DNA of 64,000 bases, from positions 62,439,127-62,503,126 of the forward strand of contig CP136061.1 in assembly GCA_032622095.1 (NCBI GenBank), written 5' to 3'. Position numbers and translations under genes: made by a program. Of this stretch, positions 11,755-22,929 are shown in pieces (position 1 is the stretch's first letter; each line of letters begins with the position of its first letter). This DNA is from Siphonodentalium dalli. Taxonomy: Eukaryota; Mollusca; Scaphopoda; Gadilida; Siphonodentaliidae. The notes under the pieces were generated by a model. It worked only from the letters and a program-made list of their open reading frames with translations. It was not told the DNA's origin and ran no database searches.

Positions 11755-11793
11755 TATACCCATCGAACGCGCGTGCTCTCCGTTAGGTGAAAT

Positions 11794-11960
11794 GGATAGG
11801 ATAGGATATTTTATTTCCAACACACATATATATTATATAATAATGATGAAAATTATGGATAATTATGTCGTATGTTGTGGGGGATGACATGTAATCTGGT
11901 AAAACTGTCTTCCTGCCATCCCCAGTATGGTGAGAAATAACTTCTAGTAAGATGGCCTCG
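11794..11960 (-). mobile_element. LINE 3' end fragment
   Basis: On the minus strand a GGAAGACAG-containing 3' UTR leads to AATAAA (rc at 11810-11815) and a tail of TATCC units (11794-11808). The GGCAGGAAGAC segment resembles the + strand 3' end at 43500-43632, suggesting one family. No ORF2 remains in the upstream flank. Confidence 0.6.
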
Positions 11961-13103
11961 AGTGAGCCGTGGGTATAACCTTTGTCGGATCCTCAACATA
12001 TTTTCGGACGTGTTAGAAATGCAAGTACTGTGTCGACGTGTACTCGCGGTATCTTTGCGGCGAGTATATAATTGGAGCCTGGTGCGGACTCTATTGCCAT
12101 CAACACACTCAGAATCGATAGAAATTCCGAAGCGGTGTTCCCAACCAAATGTTGGGTCTCTGATGACTAACTCGAAATGGAAACAAACGCTCTAATTGTC
12201 ACAATTCTGGCTCTCTTCAACGATGAAATGTCATATTAGTATTAGTGTGAAGCTGATTATTGCACTTCACCGTTTTACTGACCAGTCTTCTATTTTGATT
12301 TTGCGGTATGGGTACTACGGAGGTTATAAATATACCTAATAGAAATTAGTCGAGTCATTTCCACTGGGACCTCATGGTATCAGTATAACACAATTCCTGG
12401 CAGCCGACTGGTCAATACTACATGAACGAAAAGTGCACGAAAAAATGCACACACGTGTTTCCCGATGAGAAATGAAGACACACGGCTAAAGATAACGGCT
12501 GTAAAATTGGTGAATAATTTATGGGAGGCTGTTGTTTTTTCGATGTTACTCGATAACTATATTGGGCAGATGTTCGTGTGTCTAAAAGGACGTTCGTTTG
12601 AGTTTTGATACATATGCAAGGTCAACGCAGTCCTGCGAATACAGACCAGCGCGATTTGTTAACACTGAGTCCTATACAAGTAAATGATTTGGTGTATTGT
12701 AACCTGGACGTTGCCACAAAATTACGTCATGATGTGGGCGACAGTTAGAATCGCACAAGTTCTTAAAGTATCACTGTGCGTTGTGATATATACGGGTGAT
12801 ATAAAGTGTCGCTATACATATCCAACGCATTGACCAATCAGATGCACGCACTTAAGCGAAATTATGTAAACTGATATACTGATACATGGACTTATACATT
12901 TACATATATCTATATCGTCAAAAAGCTTACCAACGTCAAGATTTAATAGAACTATCAGCTGTTTCCAACTTTCTACAGATAAGTGAGATAATGCTCTTTA
13001 TTGTTACCATATAACGAAACATCTAACAAAGAACGTTCTTTATAGTCGCACACACAAAGGATTATGTGTGGATTAAGGGGGTATATTTTCAAATCTTGAA
13101 TAA
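11961..13103. other. No gene recognised
   Basis: A 77-aa frame at 11962-12195 has no recognisable domain. No repeat shared with the rest of the window was noticed. Confidence 0.45.
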
Positions 13104-13195
13104 TTTCATATCTTCTGAGTGGGAATAAGAAGCCACACATGTTTCATATCTTCTGAGTGGGAATAAGAGGCTACACATGTTTCATATCTTCTGAA
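13104..13195. repeat. 38-bp tandem repeat, 2.4 units
   Basis: TTTCATATCTTCTGAGTGGG starts at 13104, 13142 and 13180. The third unit breaks off after CTTCTGA. Confidence 0.9.
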
Positions 13196-13627
13196 TATAT
13201 AGTTTTAACATTATTTGACTATCGTGATATAGTTCATGAAAAAACGGAGAGATAGTGGGTCTTTGGATGTCTAATGTGCATGCATGCGTTGTTCCATACA
13301 CCACAATCTGCACCGAAATTTGCAATGTGGACAGCTGATGTGAATGCATCTTGCATCAGTAAACACGCACACCCTCCCCATCCCCGCAGATAATATAATG
13401 AGTATGCGTCCTTGATACTAAAATGACAATGGCGCGCTTTAAGGAATGCATGTGCATTTGTATATACACCACACAAATTAACTTATTCGCGGACAAACAC
13501 CAATGAGAAATTCTATGCCAAACATACAACGCGCGGAAACGATTCTGCAATCTGTATTATATCTTTACACAATCAAAGAGCATTGTCTGTTCTTATAATT
13601 AAATGAATTCTTCGAACCAATATCTGT

Positions 13628-14597
13628 CTCTTTGCCAGGCTTTGGTAGCTCAGTATGCGTGTGTAATGATGCCTTCGTGTATGTGGAACTCGAATGTTGC
13701 GGACGTGACTCAGATCGCAGTAGGTCTCATTAGTGGGTCGTCACTGCGAAATACATCACATGTATGAATGCAGGTTTTAGAATGGGAGAGGAGGTACCCA
13801 TAAATGAGACCAGCACATGTCATCCAATACCATTCTCTTAACTTCACACATATACGTGGATTTACAATGCTTAAGAATGTATACCTAAACTGTTAAACTA
13901 TATAATGGTGGTGACAGCCTGGGGCGTGTTGGTGTGTATCCCCAAACTTTGGGCAAATTTTTCGACATTTGGAAACTTCATGCCTGACACAACAATTGGA
14001 AACATCAGACCAAAAATGCGATGAAATTTTAAGACAGTTTCATTTACGAAACAGAATTTAGTGTTAAAATGTGTGTATTTAGACCGAAGGTACAATATGG
14101 CTACTTTCGGTAAAATTCTGGGCTGAAATCAGTGACAAATTACTTCTATTGCATGTGGCAGATAGGCTGACAATTCAATTTCTGACAGTTGCAAAGCTTA
14201 AGGTACCAGGTTGAGAATTCCAACAATGCATGGGTGGGCTGCAAACAATTTCATTCAGGTTCAACTGGTCCAAGGGAGCAGGTGCCATGGAAATCGTGAT
14301 AACCCCAAATGGAGAACCCATATACCTCTGTAGCACGTCCCTGATTCGGTACATTCAGCTCACTTTTGAACAAGCATTATTCGTGTGTGGGAGACGAATG
14401 CTGACGTACTTCACTTAGAAATATATCTCATGCGTGTATAGATTATGAAATGGAAGTTAGTATAATTTTGGGACCTGGAATACTATTAGCCCCTTTAACG
14501 ACTTTTAAGCACATCATTTTCTCTCTTTGCTAGGCCCTGGCAGCGCCATGTACACCACAAATGGGGTGGACGTGACTGAGCTCGAATTAGGTATAAT
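13628..14597 (+). other. Pair of related exon-like or tRNA-like segments
   Basis: Two segments, 13628-13716 and 14522-14597, share the order CTCTTTGC-AGGC, TGGYAGC and GGACGTGACT. Each is preceded by a pyrimidine-rich tract plus AG, as at a splice acceptor. The first also resembles a degenerate tRNA (TAGCTCAGT near an A box, CTCGAATGTT near a B box). Neither reading is secure. The bases between hold a fragment of the AATTTCC repeat (13910-14015). Confidence 0.25.
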
Positions 14598-14600
14598 TTC

Positions 14601-15468
14601 ACCCTGGTTAAGTGGTCCTGCTAATTTGTTATGATGCTGGTGGGTCCTGCTGAATTGCTATGATGCTGGTAAGGCAAACCGATGGTGTTAAAGACATATA
14701 ATGGGCTTGTTCGAGTGCGTGAAACTGATAAGTTAGTATGTCAACCGTGGGAATGTAGCATTCTACTAACACCGCCGAAAATCTCAAAGAAATCGACCAT
14801 ACAACCCCACAGAACTCATCGTCTGAACTGCGCTTAATTGTAAATATTTACATCTCAATTCGGGACGCAATGATCGGCGATAAACTAACGCAAATGATTT
14901 CGCAACCGATATATAATATATAACAATGACGGTTTGTGGTGTAATTTTGGATTGATATTCGTAAAAATAACTACTTTGAGCAAGATTATTCTCCATTTCC
15001 ATTTGATCACCCAATCGGAGTGTTTCACATCACGTTAAGCAAATGTACCGTTATATATATTTTTACAGCTGTCATTTTCACGGCCTTTTGCTAATGTGAA
15101 CGAATGGAGGAAAATCCATTATACATAAACATTCAAAAACATACATATTGTAAAATATTTTAACAATGACATTTTTGGTTGCTGCAAACCGGCCATAATC
15201 AAAAGGGCTATTCCTGTCGTTTTTCAAAGACCTGAGCAGCCTTTATTTAAAAAAAATAATAATATATATATGTTCGTGAGTGTTTCATGAAGACACTCTA
15301 GCTTGTTCTCAAACCGCTCGTATTATATCCAAACACCACAAAATAAAACTTTAGAAATAATAACGGTAAATGTTCATTAACAACCCAGTTTGCCCTACCA
15401 GCATCATAGCAATTCAGCAGGATCCACCAACATTATAGCAAATTATCAGGACCACTTAACCAGGGTAA
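14601..15468. mobile_element. Inverted-repeat element with 80-bp arms
   Basis: Arms 14601-14680 and 15388-15467 are inverse copies. Each arm contains a 28-bp direct repeat (GGTCCTGCT-AATT ... ATGATGCTGG). The interior of about 700 bp has no transposase and includes a copy of a TTAA-ended repeat (14921-15034). It is probably a non-autonomous DNA element. Confidence 0.65.
14921..15034 (+). repeat. TTAA-ended dispersed repeat
   Basis: Matches 26170-26273 and, inverted, 52412-52530 (shared TTTGAGCAAGATTATTC and GGAGTGTTTCACATCAC before TTAA). The TTAA at 15035-15038 is single here. At 26274 the same spot is followed by a foldback element. Confidence 0.65.
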
Positions 15469-16235
15469 ATCTGTGAGGTCGCATGCACAGTGGAACATAT
15501 CTCATTTTGTTATCTCTAATGTAAGCATCAGACACAGTTTCTGGTTTCCATATTACAATAAGATGATCTGGAGTCCCTGAGGTCAATGTCTAGACCATTT
15601 AATAAAAGGCCGATGATCTCCCTGTAGTGGCTTTGTCGTGAATTTGCCATCAGGAAGGACAGTTTCATCCATTCGGGACCTGGCGAACAAATCAAAGAAG
15701 AGTCAAGCCATCAACTAAGTATAGAACGTAACAGGTTGGAAACCTTAACACCGGCATTGCAATCCCAATGCCCCAGTTACATTCATGATGTCAGTGCTGG
15801 ATGTTTGTTTAGGTTTACCGCTTCATTGTCTAGGCCATATCGCAACGTCAGTTTACACACGGAAGCAAGACATTACACATTGTTAATTGCATTGAGAAAT
15901 CACTCCACCCACATAGAAACCACCGACTCCGGTACGCAAATGCCACACATAACCCATATACACGAATCAGTTACCATGGCTATGTACGGATTGCAAATCC
16001 ATGCTTATTCGCAATACAACCATGCAGCGTAACCATCTCTGATCTCCTCTGACACCAATGCACATTAATATTTGAGCCACTGGGGGGTGGGCTTGTATTC
16101 ACCAACAAGATTTATTATCGTCTGACATATCACGGCGACGGGCGTATCAAAAACGTAAACAACAACATAATTATCTATATCATTACATCCAATCAGCTCC
16201 AGCGAAAGTATATACGTGTATATTTTGCGAAAGTA

Positions 16236-16316
16236 TAAATATATATGTATATATATGTATATATATGTATATATATGTATATATATATGTATATATATGT
16301 ATATATATATATATAT
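16236..16316. repeat. (ATATATGT)n microsatellite
   Basis: Alternating TATATATG units. The Tyr/Ile-rich frames over it are not genes. Confidence 0.95.
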
Positions 16317-16367
16317 GAATCGTATACAATCAGCTTCAACTGGATTACATCCTCACTTTTCCCACAA

Positions 16368-16440
16368 CGTCTCTCTCTCTCCCTCTCTATCTCTCTCTTT
16401 CTCTCTCTCACCCTCCCTCTCTGTCCCTCTCTCTCTTGAT
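16368..16440. repeat. CT-rich microsatellite
   Basis: Imperfect CTCTCTCCCT run. The stretch 15480-16230 before it has only diverged repeats: 15590-15655 resembles 17346-17412, and 15780-15930 loosely resembles 17920-18070. Confidence 0.9.
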
Positions 16441-16747
16441 CATTCTGTCTCCTGCCTCTCTCAACATCATCATTGCCATTATTATAATATTTCCATTCCT
16501 TCCCGCCCGATTCCCACTCTCCACCTATAATGGAGAGCTAGGGTGTGCAAAACAGAAAGGGAGCAAACTTAACAAAAGCCCTTGGGCTTGTTGTTTAATC
16601 CCCTTTCTAATCAATCCATCTTTTCTATTCTATTTATTATTGTCAACACTTTTGTTAACATATTTATATATGTTGTTACAGCATTGGAATAAAATATGTT
16701 CACACTAAGATTTATTTTATAAACCAGGTAGTGTATTTGGTAGCGGC

Positions 16748-16891
16748 TGAATGCACAATTTTCACTAGCGATTACGACACACACCGTCAGTTGTATACTA
16801 TTGGCCCAATCTATTAGATTGAATGCACAATTTGCACTAGCGATTACGACACACACTGTCGGTTGTATACTATTGGCCCAATCTGTTAGAT
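16748..16891. repeat. 72-bp tandem duplication
   Basis: Two units start TGAATGCACAATTT at 16748 and 16820, with a few substitutions between them. Confidence 0.9.
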
Positions 16892-17049
16892 TTTTCATTT
16901 GCCAATGGACACCGCCTCACGACCAAATTGCGAACACTCACCGGATAAAATCCGCAAATAGCGGTCACAAATAGCGGTGGAGACACGGACTGAAACATTC
17001 TGCGGAATTAGTGTTGATGATATTACTGGGCTGGTGGCTATCCCTCCAT

Positions 17050-17311
17050 TGTTAAATAATGTAAGAAAAATGATAAAAAATATATTTAGAATGTTAGAAC
17101 AAAAATTAAAAAAATGATAAAATTGTTAAAGAATGTAAGAAAAAATTATACAAATGATAAAATTGTTGAAGAATATAAGAAAAAAATATAAAAAATTGTA
17201 ATAGAATGTAAGAAAAAAATTATAAAAATTGTTAAAGAATGTTAGAAAAATTTGGCCAATGCATTCTCTGATGGTCGACTCGAATATGTAAGAGAATGCA
17301 TTGGCACATGG
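17050..17311. mobile_element. Palindromic-end MITE, copy B (one end)
   Basis: An AT-rich core of GTTAAAGAATGTAAGAAAAA-like units leads into a shortened right hairpin (17253-17305) whose loop is partly deleted. It then runs into GGCACATGG. The left hairpin is absent. Confidence 0.65.
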
Positions 17312-17345
17312 TCTTTAACGTTGTGCCAATGCAGCTCCCGTCATG

Positions 17346-18105
17346 AAATGGTTAATAAAAGGCCGGCGATCTACATGCGGTGGCTTTGTCATTAATTTGC
17401 CATCAGAGTGGCTTTCTGCATGTTTAAAGTATCTGAACATCCTACAAACGAAGAATGGACCATCCAATGTGTACCTTTAGAACGGAATAAGTAATGACAC
17501 TTCTAAATGGGAATGGAAACTTCGCCGAATTGTGACGCATGTAGATTTTCTGACCTGCATGCGTCGGTTCTCCTTCCCTCGTAAATGAAAACACGGTACT
17601 TCAATCCTGAGTGATGCAGGAAGTACACGAAACCCCCTCGAGACTATATTATGCTTTACAAAACGATTTTCCTGTCGACAGCTTTAAGAAACACTTTGAT
17701 TGTATACCAAGGCGTGGATAGATACACGCGTTAGATAGCGCGGAAATGAAATTATGTTCCCTGAGGTCTGAGGAACATGCTTTAACAACTCTTACAGCTG
17801 GGTTGTATGTCTAATATTGCTAGCCATCAACAAATTCCAACACCGACGTCCTTGTGCAGTTAAGTAATTAAACGAAAACGTCCCGATTTCCTATTCAATA
17901 ACGCCATGCCAAGCCTATATTGTGTAATAAGTTCGGTGGACCGTTTTGGTTTTATCGCCGTTTCACCCGCAAGGCCATATCACGACTTTGTGAGTTTGTG
18001 GGTGGAAGACCGCACAAAATCTAAATTTTACCGGAAAAACACGAAACTGCACGTAGAAACCACCGACTCCCGGAAATCAACAGTTACTGACAAACTCCCC
18101 CTATA
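17346..18105. repeat. Diverged repeat relative of 15.6-16.0 kb
   Basis: AATAAAAGGCC ... GTGGCTTTGTC ... AATTTGCCATCAG is shared with 15600-15655, and TAGAAACCACCGACTCC with 15915-15932. The pairing in the same order suggests an old duplicated element. No reading frame is convincing. Confidence 0.5.
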
Positions 18106-18414
18106 AGAAAAAATGATAAAATTGTTAAAGAATAAAAGAAAAATGATAAAAATTGTTATAGAAGTTAAGAAAAAATGATAAAAAATGATAAAAAAACAAA
18201 ATTTAAGAATATAAGAAAAAATGATAAAAAATTGTTATATAATATAAGAAAAAATTATAAAAAATGATAAAAATTGTTAAAGAATGTAAGAAAAAATTAT
18301 AAAAATTGTTAAGGAATTTAAGAAAAATTGATAACAAATAATAAAAAAAATTGTTAGGCCAATGCATTCTCTTATATATGCGAGGCGACCTATGGTCGAC
18401 TCGCATATATAATA
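18106..18414. mobile_element. Palindromic-end MITE, copy C (left portion)
   Basis: Core of repeated AAGAATATAAGAAAAAAT units followed by the first arm and loop of the right hairpin (18359-18410). The second arm is cut after GCATATATAATA. Its remainder (TAATGCATTGGCACAGG) resumes at 21043-21059 after the Helitron array. Confidence 0.8.
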
Positions 18415-19290
18415 CTAGAAGGTGACCCGACTTCGTCCGGGCTATTCAAAAACCAAATTTCAAGTCGATTGCTCCACCCGTTTCCTAGATCTGGTCTGCG
18501 CATGCGCGAAGCTGGTGTCGCACGTGCTCGGCGACCCGATAAAATTCGTATCCGGGGCAAGATACATTCACATACCAAATTTAAAGTCAATATCTCAACC
18601 CGTTTCCGAGATCTCGTCTGCGCATGCGCGAAGCTGGCGTCGCACGTGCTCGTCGACCCGATAAAATTCGTATCCGGGGCAAGATACATTCACATATCAA
18701 ATTTCAAGTCGATAGCTACACCCGTTTCCGAGATATATAGCCCAATGTCATTTGCGGATACCTCGGCCGGTGATGAGTTAACGCGACACAGTCAAATGCA
18801 TCGGCAGGGTGAGAGTTAACGTAATCTAACTTTATGACCTCTGACGACGTCATAAAAATTACGCATTGATTTTATCCTGATAAAAGCATCGTACCACTTG
18901 TACCTAATAATTGAGGCAGATAACTAAAACGGATACATACATATTATATATCGTTGGAAAGATGAAGCCACACAGATTCTAACCGTGCAAATTATATGAC
19001 TGGCAATTTATTATTCGCGCTATATCGAATCGATTTGTGAGCACCGAACTGAAATATATTAGCGCAAAAACGGCGTAAAAATAGATTTGACCTCCGCACG
19101 TGAAAAGTTGACCTCGCACGGACAAATAAATATGCCTATGTTCGTCTCCGGCCGAAAATACCCTAAAATACCAAATTTCATCGAAATTGGCTTAGTCGTT
19201 TTGGAGTCCATCGATTTCAAACACACACACAAACAAACAAACAAACACATACACACACACACACACAGATCTTTCAAAATATATAATAGA
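18415..19290 (-). mobile_element. Non-autonomous Helitron, array unit 1
   Basis: Read on the minus strand, the unit starts TCTATTATATATT and ends with a hairpin (GCCCGGACGAAGTCGGG), then TCACCTTCTAG. That is a canonical Helitron layout: 5' TC, subterminal 3' hairpin and 3' CTRR. Length is 876 bp. It contains a (CA/CAAA)n stretch near its 5' end and roughly 118-bp internal repeats near its 3' end (18463, 18577, 18698). It has no Rep/helicase coding. The long frames over it come from the internal repeats. Confidence 0.85.
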
Positions 19291-20166
19291 CTAGAAGGTG
19301 ACCCGACTTCGTCCGGGCTATTAAAAAACCAAATTTCAAGTCGATTGCTCCACCCGTTTCATAGATCTGGTCTGCGCATGCGCGAAGCTGGTGTCGCACG
19401 TGCTCGGCGACCCGATAAAATTCGTATCCGGGGCAAGATACATTCACATACCAAATTTAAAGTCAATATCTCAACCCGTTTTCGAGATCTCGTCTGCGCA
19501 TGCGCGAAGCTGGCGTCGCACGTGCTCGGCGACCCGATAAAATTCGTATCCGGGGCAAGATACATTCACATACCAAATTTCAAGTCGATAGCTACACCCG
19601 TTTCCGAGATATATAGCCCAATGTCATTTGCGGATACCTCGGCCGGTGATGAGTTAACGCGACACAGTCAAATGCATCGGCAGGGTGAGAGTTAACGTAA
19701 TCTAACTTTATGACCTCTGACGACGTCATAGAAATTACGCATTGGTTTTATCCCGATAAAAGCATCGTACCACTTGTACCTAATAATTGAGGCAGATAAC
19801 TAAAACGGATACATACATATTATATATCGTTGGAAAGATGAAGCCACACAGATTCTAACCGTGCAAATTATATGACTGGCAATTTATTATTCGCGCTATA
19901 TCGAATCGATTTGTGAGCACCGAACTGAAATATATTAGCGCAAAAACGGCGTAAAAATAGATTTGACCTCCGCACGTGAAAAGTTGACCTCGCACGGACA
20001 AATAAATATGCCTATGTTCGTCTCCGGCCGAAAATACCCTAAAATACCAAATTTCATCAAAATTGGCTTAGTCGTTTTGGAGTCCATCGATTTCAAACAC
20101 ACACACAAACAAACACACACACAAACAAACACATACACACACAGATCTTTCAAAATATATAATAGA
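19291..20166 (-). mobile_element. Non-autonomous Helitron, array unit 2
   Basis: Exactly 876 bp and directly abutting its neighbours, with the 3' CTAG of one unit meeting the 5' TCTATT of the next. It differs from unit 1 by scattered substitutions and in the CA/CAAA pattern, and is nearly identical to unit 3. Confidence 0.85.
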
Positions 20167-21042
20167 CTAGAAGGTGACCCGACTTCGTCCGGGCTATTAA
20201 AAAACCAAATTTCAAGTCGATTGCTCCACCCGTTTCATAGATCTGGTCTGCGCATGCGCGAAGCTGGTGTCGCACGTGCTCGGCGACCCGATAAAATTCG
20301 TATCCGGGGCAAGATACATTCACATACCAAATTTAAAGTCAATATCTCAACCCGTTTTCGAGATCTCGTCTGCGCATGCGCGAAGCTGGCGTCGCACGTG
20401 CTCGGCGACCCGATAAAATTCGTATCCGGGGCAAGATACATTCACATACCAAATTTCAAGTCGATAGCTACACCCGTTTTCGAGATATATAGCCCAATGT
20501 CATTTGCGGATACCTCGGCCGGTGATGAGTTAACGCGACACAGTCAAATGCATCGGCAGGGTGAGAGTTAACGTAATCTAACTTTATGACCTCTGACGAC
20601 GTCATAGAAATTACGCATTGATTTTATCCCGATAAAAGCATCGTACCACTTGTACCTAATAATTGAGGCAGATAACTAAAACGGATACATACATATTATA
20701 TATCGTTGGAAAGATGAAGCCACACAGATTCTAACCGTGCAAATTATATGACTGGCAATTTATTATTCGCGCTATATCGAATCGATTTGTGAGCACCGAA
20801 CTGAAATATATTAGCGCAAAAACGGCGTAAAAATAGATTTGACCTCCGCACGTGAAAAGTTGACCTCGCACGGACAAATAAATATGCCTATGTTCGTCTC
20901 CGGCCGAAAACACATCCAAATACCAAATTTCATCGAAATTGGCTTAGTCGTTTTGGAGTCCATCGATTTCAAACACACACACAAACAAACACACACACAA
21001 ACAAACACATACACACACAGATCTTTCAAAATATATAATAGA
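20167..21042 (-). mobile_element. Non-autonomous Helitron, array unit 3
   Basis: Third 876-bp head-to-tail unit. Its 5' TCTATT abuts the resumed MITE hairpin at 21043. It shares the microsatellite form of unit 2, with a small difference (ACACATCCAAAT in place of TACCCTAAAAT) near 20911. Confidence 0.85.
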
Positions 21043-21059
21043 TAATGCATTGGCACAGG
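21043..21059. mobile_element. Palindromic-end MITE, copy C (right remainder)
   Basis: The last bases of the hairpin interrupted at 18414. Joining the flanks gives a site of the same length as the consensus hairpin, with no duplicated or lost bases. Confidence 0.75.
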
Positions 21060-21556
21060 ATCTTTAATGTTGCTTTAATAATGTTTACTGTATACACGAA
21101 TCATGTTATATACATTCCCTGTGCGTATGAATGACACGCTTACCAGGATTAGAACCAGCTTGGTCGTCGCTAGGCGGCTTATTTGGCTGATTCATCATGT
21201 ACCAGGCCAATAGAGCAACGGGGAACGGAGAAATGACTCAACGCATAAGGTGCATAGCACAAAGACCGTCACAATCGAACTGTTATACTGGGACGTGACC
21301 ATAGCTTGTCTACATCTGTGTGTTCAACTTGGTATTCCAACTGCATCCCTCCACCGAACCAGACAGAAATTTACAAGAACAGTAAATTCCATTTGGATCC
21401 CTTGGGTTCTTTAACCCTTTACCCAACAAACCGGCCAAAAACGGCCAAATAAAGCTGCAACAGCCTAAATTATCTTGGGTCTGTCTCAATAAAACCATAC
21501 AAATATGGATATCATTGGAACCGGCTCATTGACCACATTGCGATGGTTACAGTTAT

Positions 21557-21785
21557 GCCCTGTGCCAATGCATTCTCTTATATATGCGAGTCGACCATAG
21601 GTCGCCTCGCATATATAAGAGAATGCATTGGCCTAAAAACTCTTTTTTTAACACTTTTTACCATTTTTTCTTACATTCTTTAACAATTTTATAATTTTTA
21701 ATTTGTTAAGCCAATGCATTCTCTTATATATGCGAGGCGACCTATGGTCGACTCGCATATATAAGAGAATGAATTGGCACAGGGC
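21557..21785. mobile_element. Palindromic-end MITE, copy D (complete)
   Basis: The most compact complete copy. Outer ends are GCCCTGTGCC and GGCACAGGGC. The left hairpin is 21562-21633 and the right hairpin 21712-21780, one arm of the latter carrying a single change. A 75-bp AT core lies between. It sits in an AATTTCC-type repeat: GGGTAAAGGGTTAA at 21795 is mirrored by TTAACCCTTTACCC at 21411. Confidence 0.85.
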
Positions 21786-22309
21786 CGTTCTGTTGGGTAA
21801 AGGGTTAAACCGGGTATATCAATATTTCAGACTGGAAATTCTCAACCTAACACCACTTACATATGGTTGGAGATTTTCCATTTAATAGCCATTTCAGTTG
21901 GACCAAAAGTAGTAAAATGGTCTACATTACACACTAAATAATGTTTGGGTAATCAGACTATCAGAACAATTACAACATACTCTGTGTCTAATGTGACTGA
22001 GTCACCCCCAACTCCACTTTCGCCACATTCATGGTACCATGACCATGCCGTTGCATTTCCAAATATAGCGGGGATATATACAATCGTTTTTGGCAAGTTT
22101 GTCAAAGTCAATGCTTTAATATTGTTTGTCGGTGATTCCTACGTGTATGCATGCATGATCTATGTGTATTTCCGAAATCATTTACTAATCGTTTAATCAA
22201 ATACATCCCCAAGTGGGTGCATTTATAGTTACTATGCGTCTCGTTGGGCGTAATGATACCCCTATATTTCCCCGGTCCAGGACTGGAGCTTACTGAAATT
22301 TTGCGAAAA

Positions 22310-22487
22310 CCCTGTGCCAGTGCATTCTCTTAAATATGCGAGTCTCCCATAGGGAGCCTCGCATTTATAAGATAATACATTGTCCTAACAATATGTGCCT
22401 TGATCATGTAAGCCAGAGCATTCTCTTATATATGCGATGCTCGTATATATGGAGACTCGCTTATATAAGAGTACGTACAGACACAGG
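22310..22487. mobile_element. Palindromic-end MITE, copy E (degenerate)
   Basis: Two diverged hairpins (22318-22384 and 22412-22475) lie between CCTGTGCC and CACAGG. Both loops have mutated. The downstream GCAGCTCCCGCCATGAAA is shared with the flank of copy B (17331-17348), so the mobile unit may extend further than the hairpins. Confidence 0.7.
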
Positions 22488-22799
22488 TTCTGCAATGCTG
22501 CAACAGCGCAGCTCCCGCCATGAAAGGGTCTTCTTCTTCACATTACAGCTCGCTGTCATTTACTGACAATTATGAGCCGGTCCAGGTGCTACCACGGCCG
22601 AGTAACTTTATAACCCTGTGATGACTCCAGTAGCGTTCTTTAACGTGCAGACACCGAGGCGTGTACATGGGTCAGCCATTAATGTCCGCACCCGATCGGA
22701 CAGCGTACTGCACCACAACAACATACCTGGACAAATGTTGTAATGGGGGAAGTCGGCACTTTTGCATTCGGATCTTTATTCAGTGATCTCGAATGAGAC

Positions 22800-22918
22800 T
22801 TTTCAGCCTTACAAACTTGGTATCTGACCGAGTTCTGATTTTTGTCAGAATACCATGACGAGGTTGCGATCCCCGGTCCGCTAGCACGAGAGACCAGTAC
22901 GCTACCTCTCGGCTGCAG
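22800..22918 (-). mobile_element. tRNA-derived SINE
   Basis: On the minus strand an A-box-like TAGCGTACTGG (about 22894-22904) lies a normal distance before a B-box-like GGGGATCGCAACC (22862-22874). A short hairpin near 22830 follows. The structure is too degenerate to be a working tRNA. Only one copy was noticed in the window. Confidence 0.5.
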
Positions 22919-22929
22919 ACTTCCCTGTC

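Noticed and set aside
16193-16530. Tyr/Ile-rich and Ser/Leu-rich frames
   Set aside because: Translations of TA and CT microsatellites.
19087-20571. Two 202-aa reading frames with HTHKQT and CACAKLASHVLG phrases
   Set aside because: They run through the Helitron microsatellite and across unit junctions, and repeat with the units; there is no domain and no codon signal.
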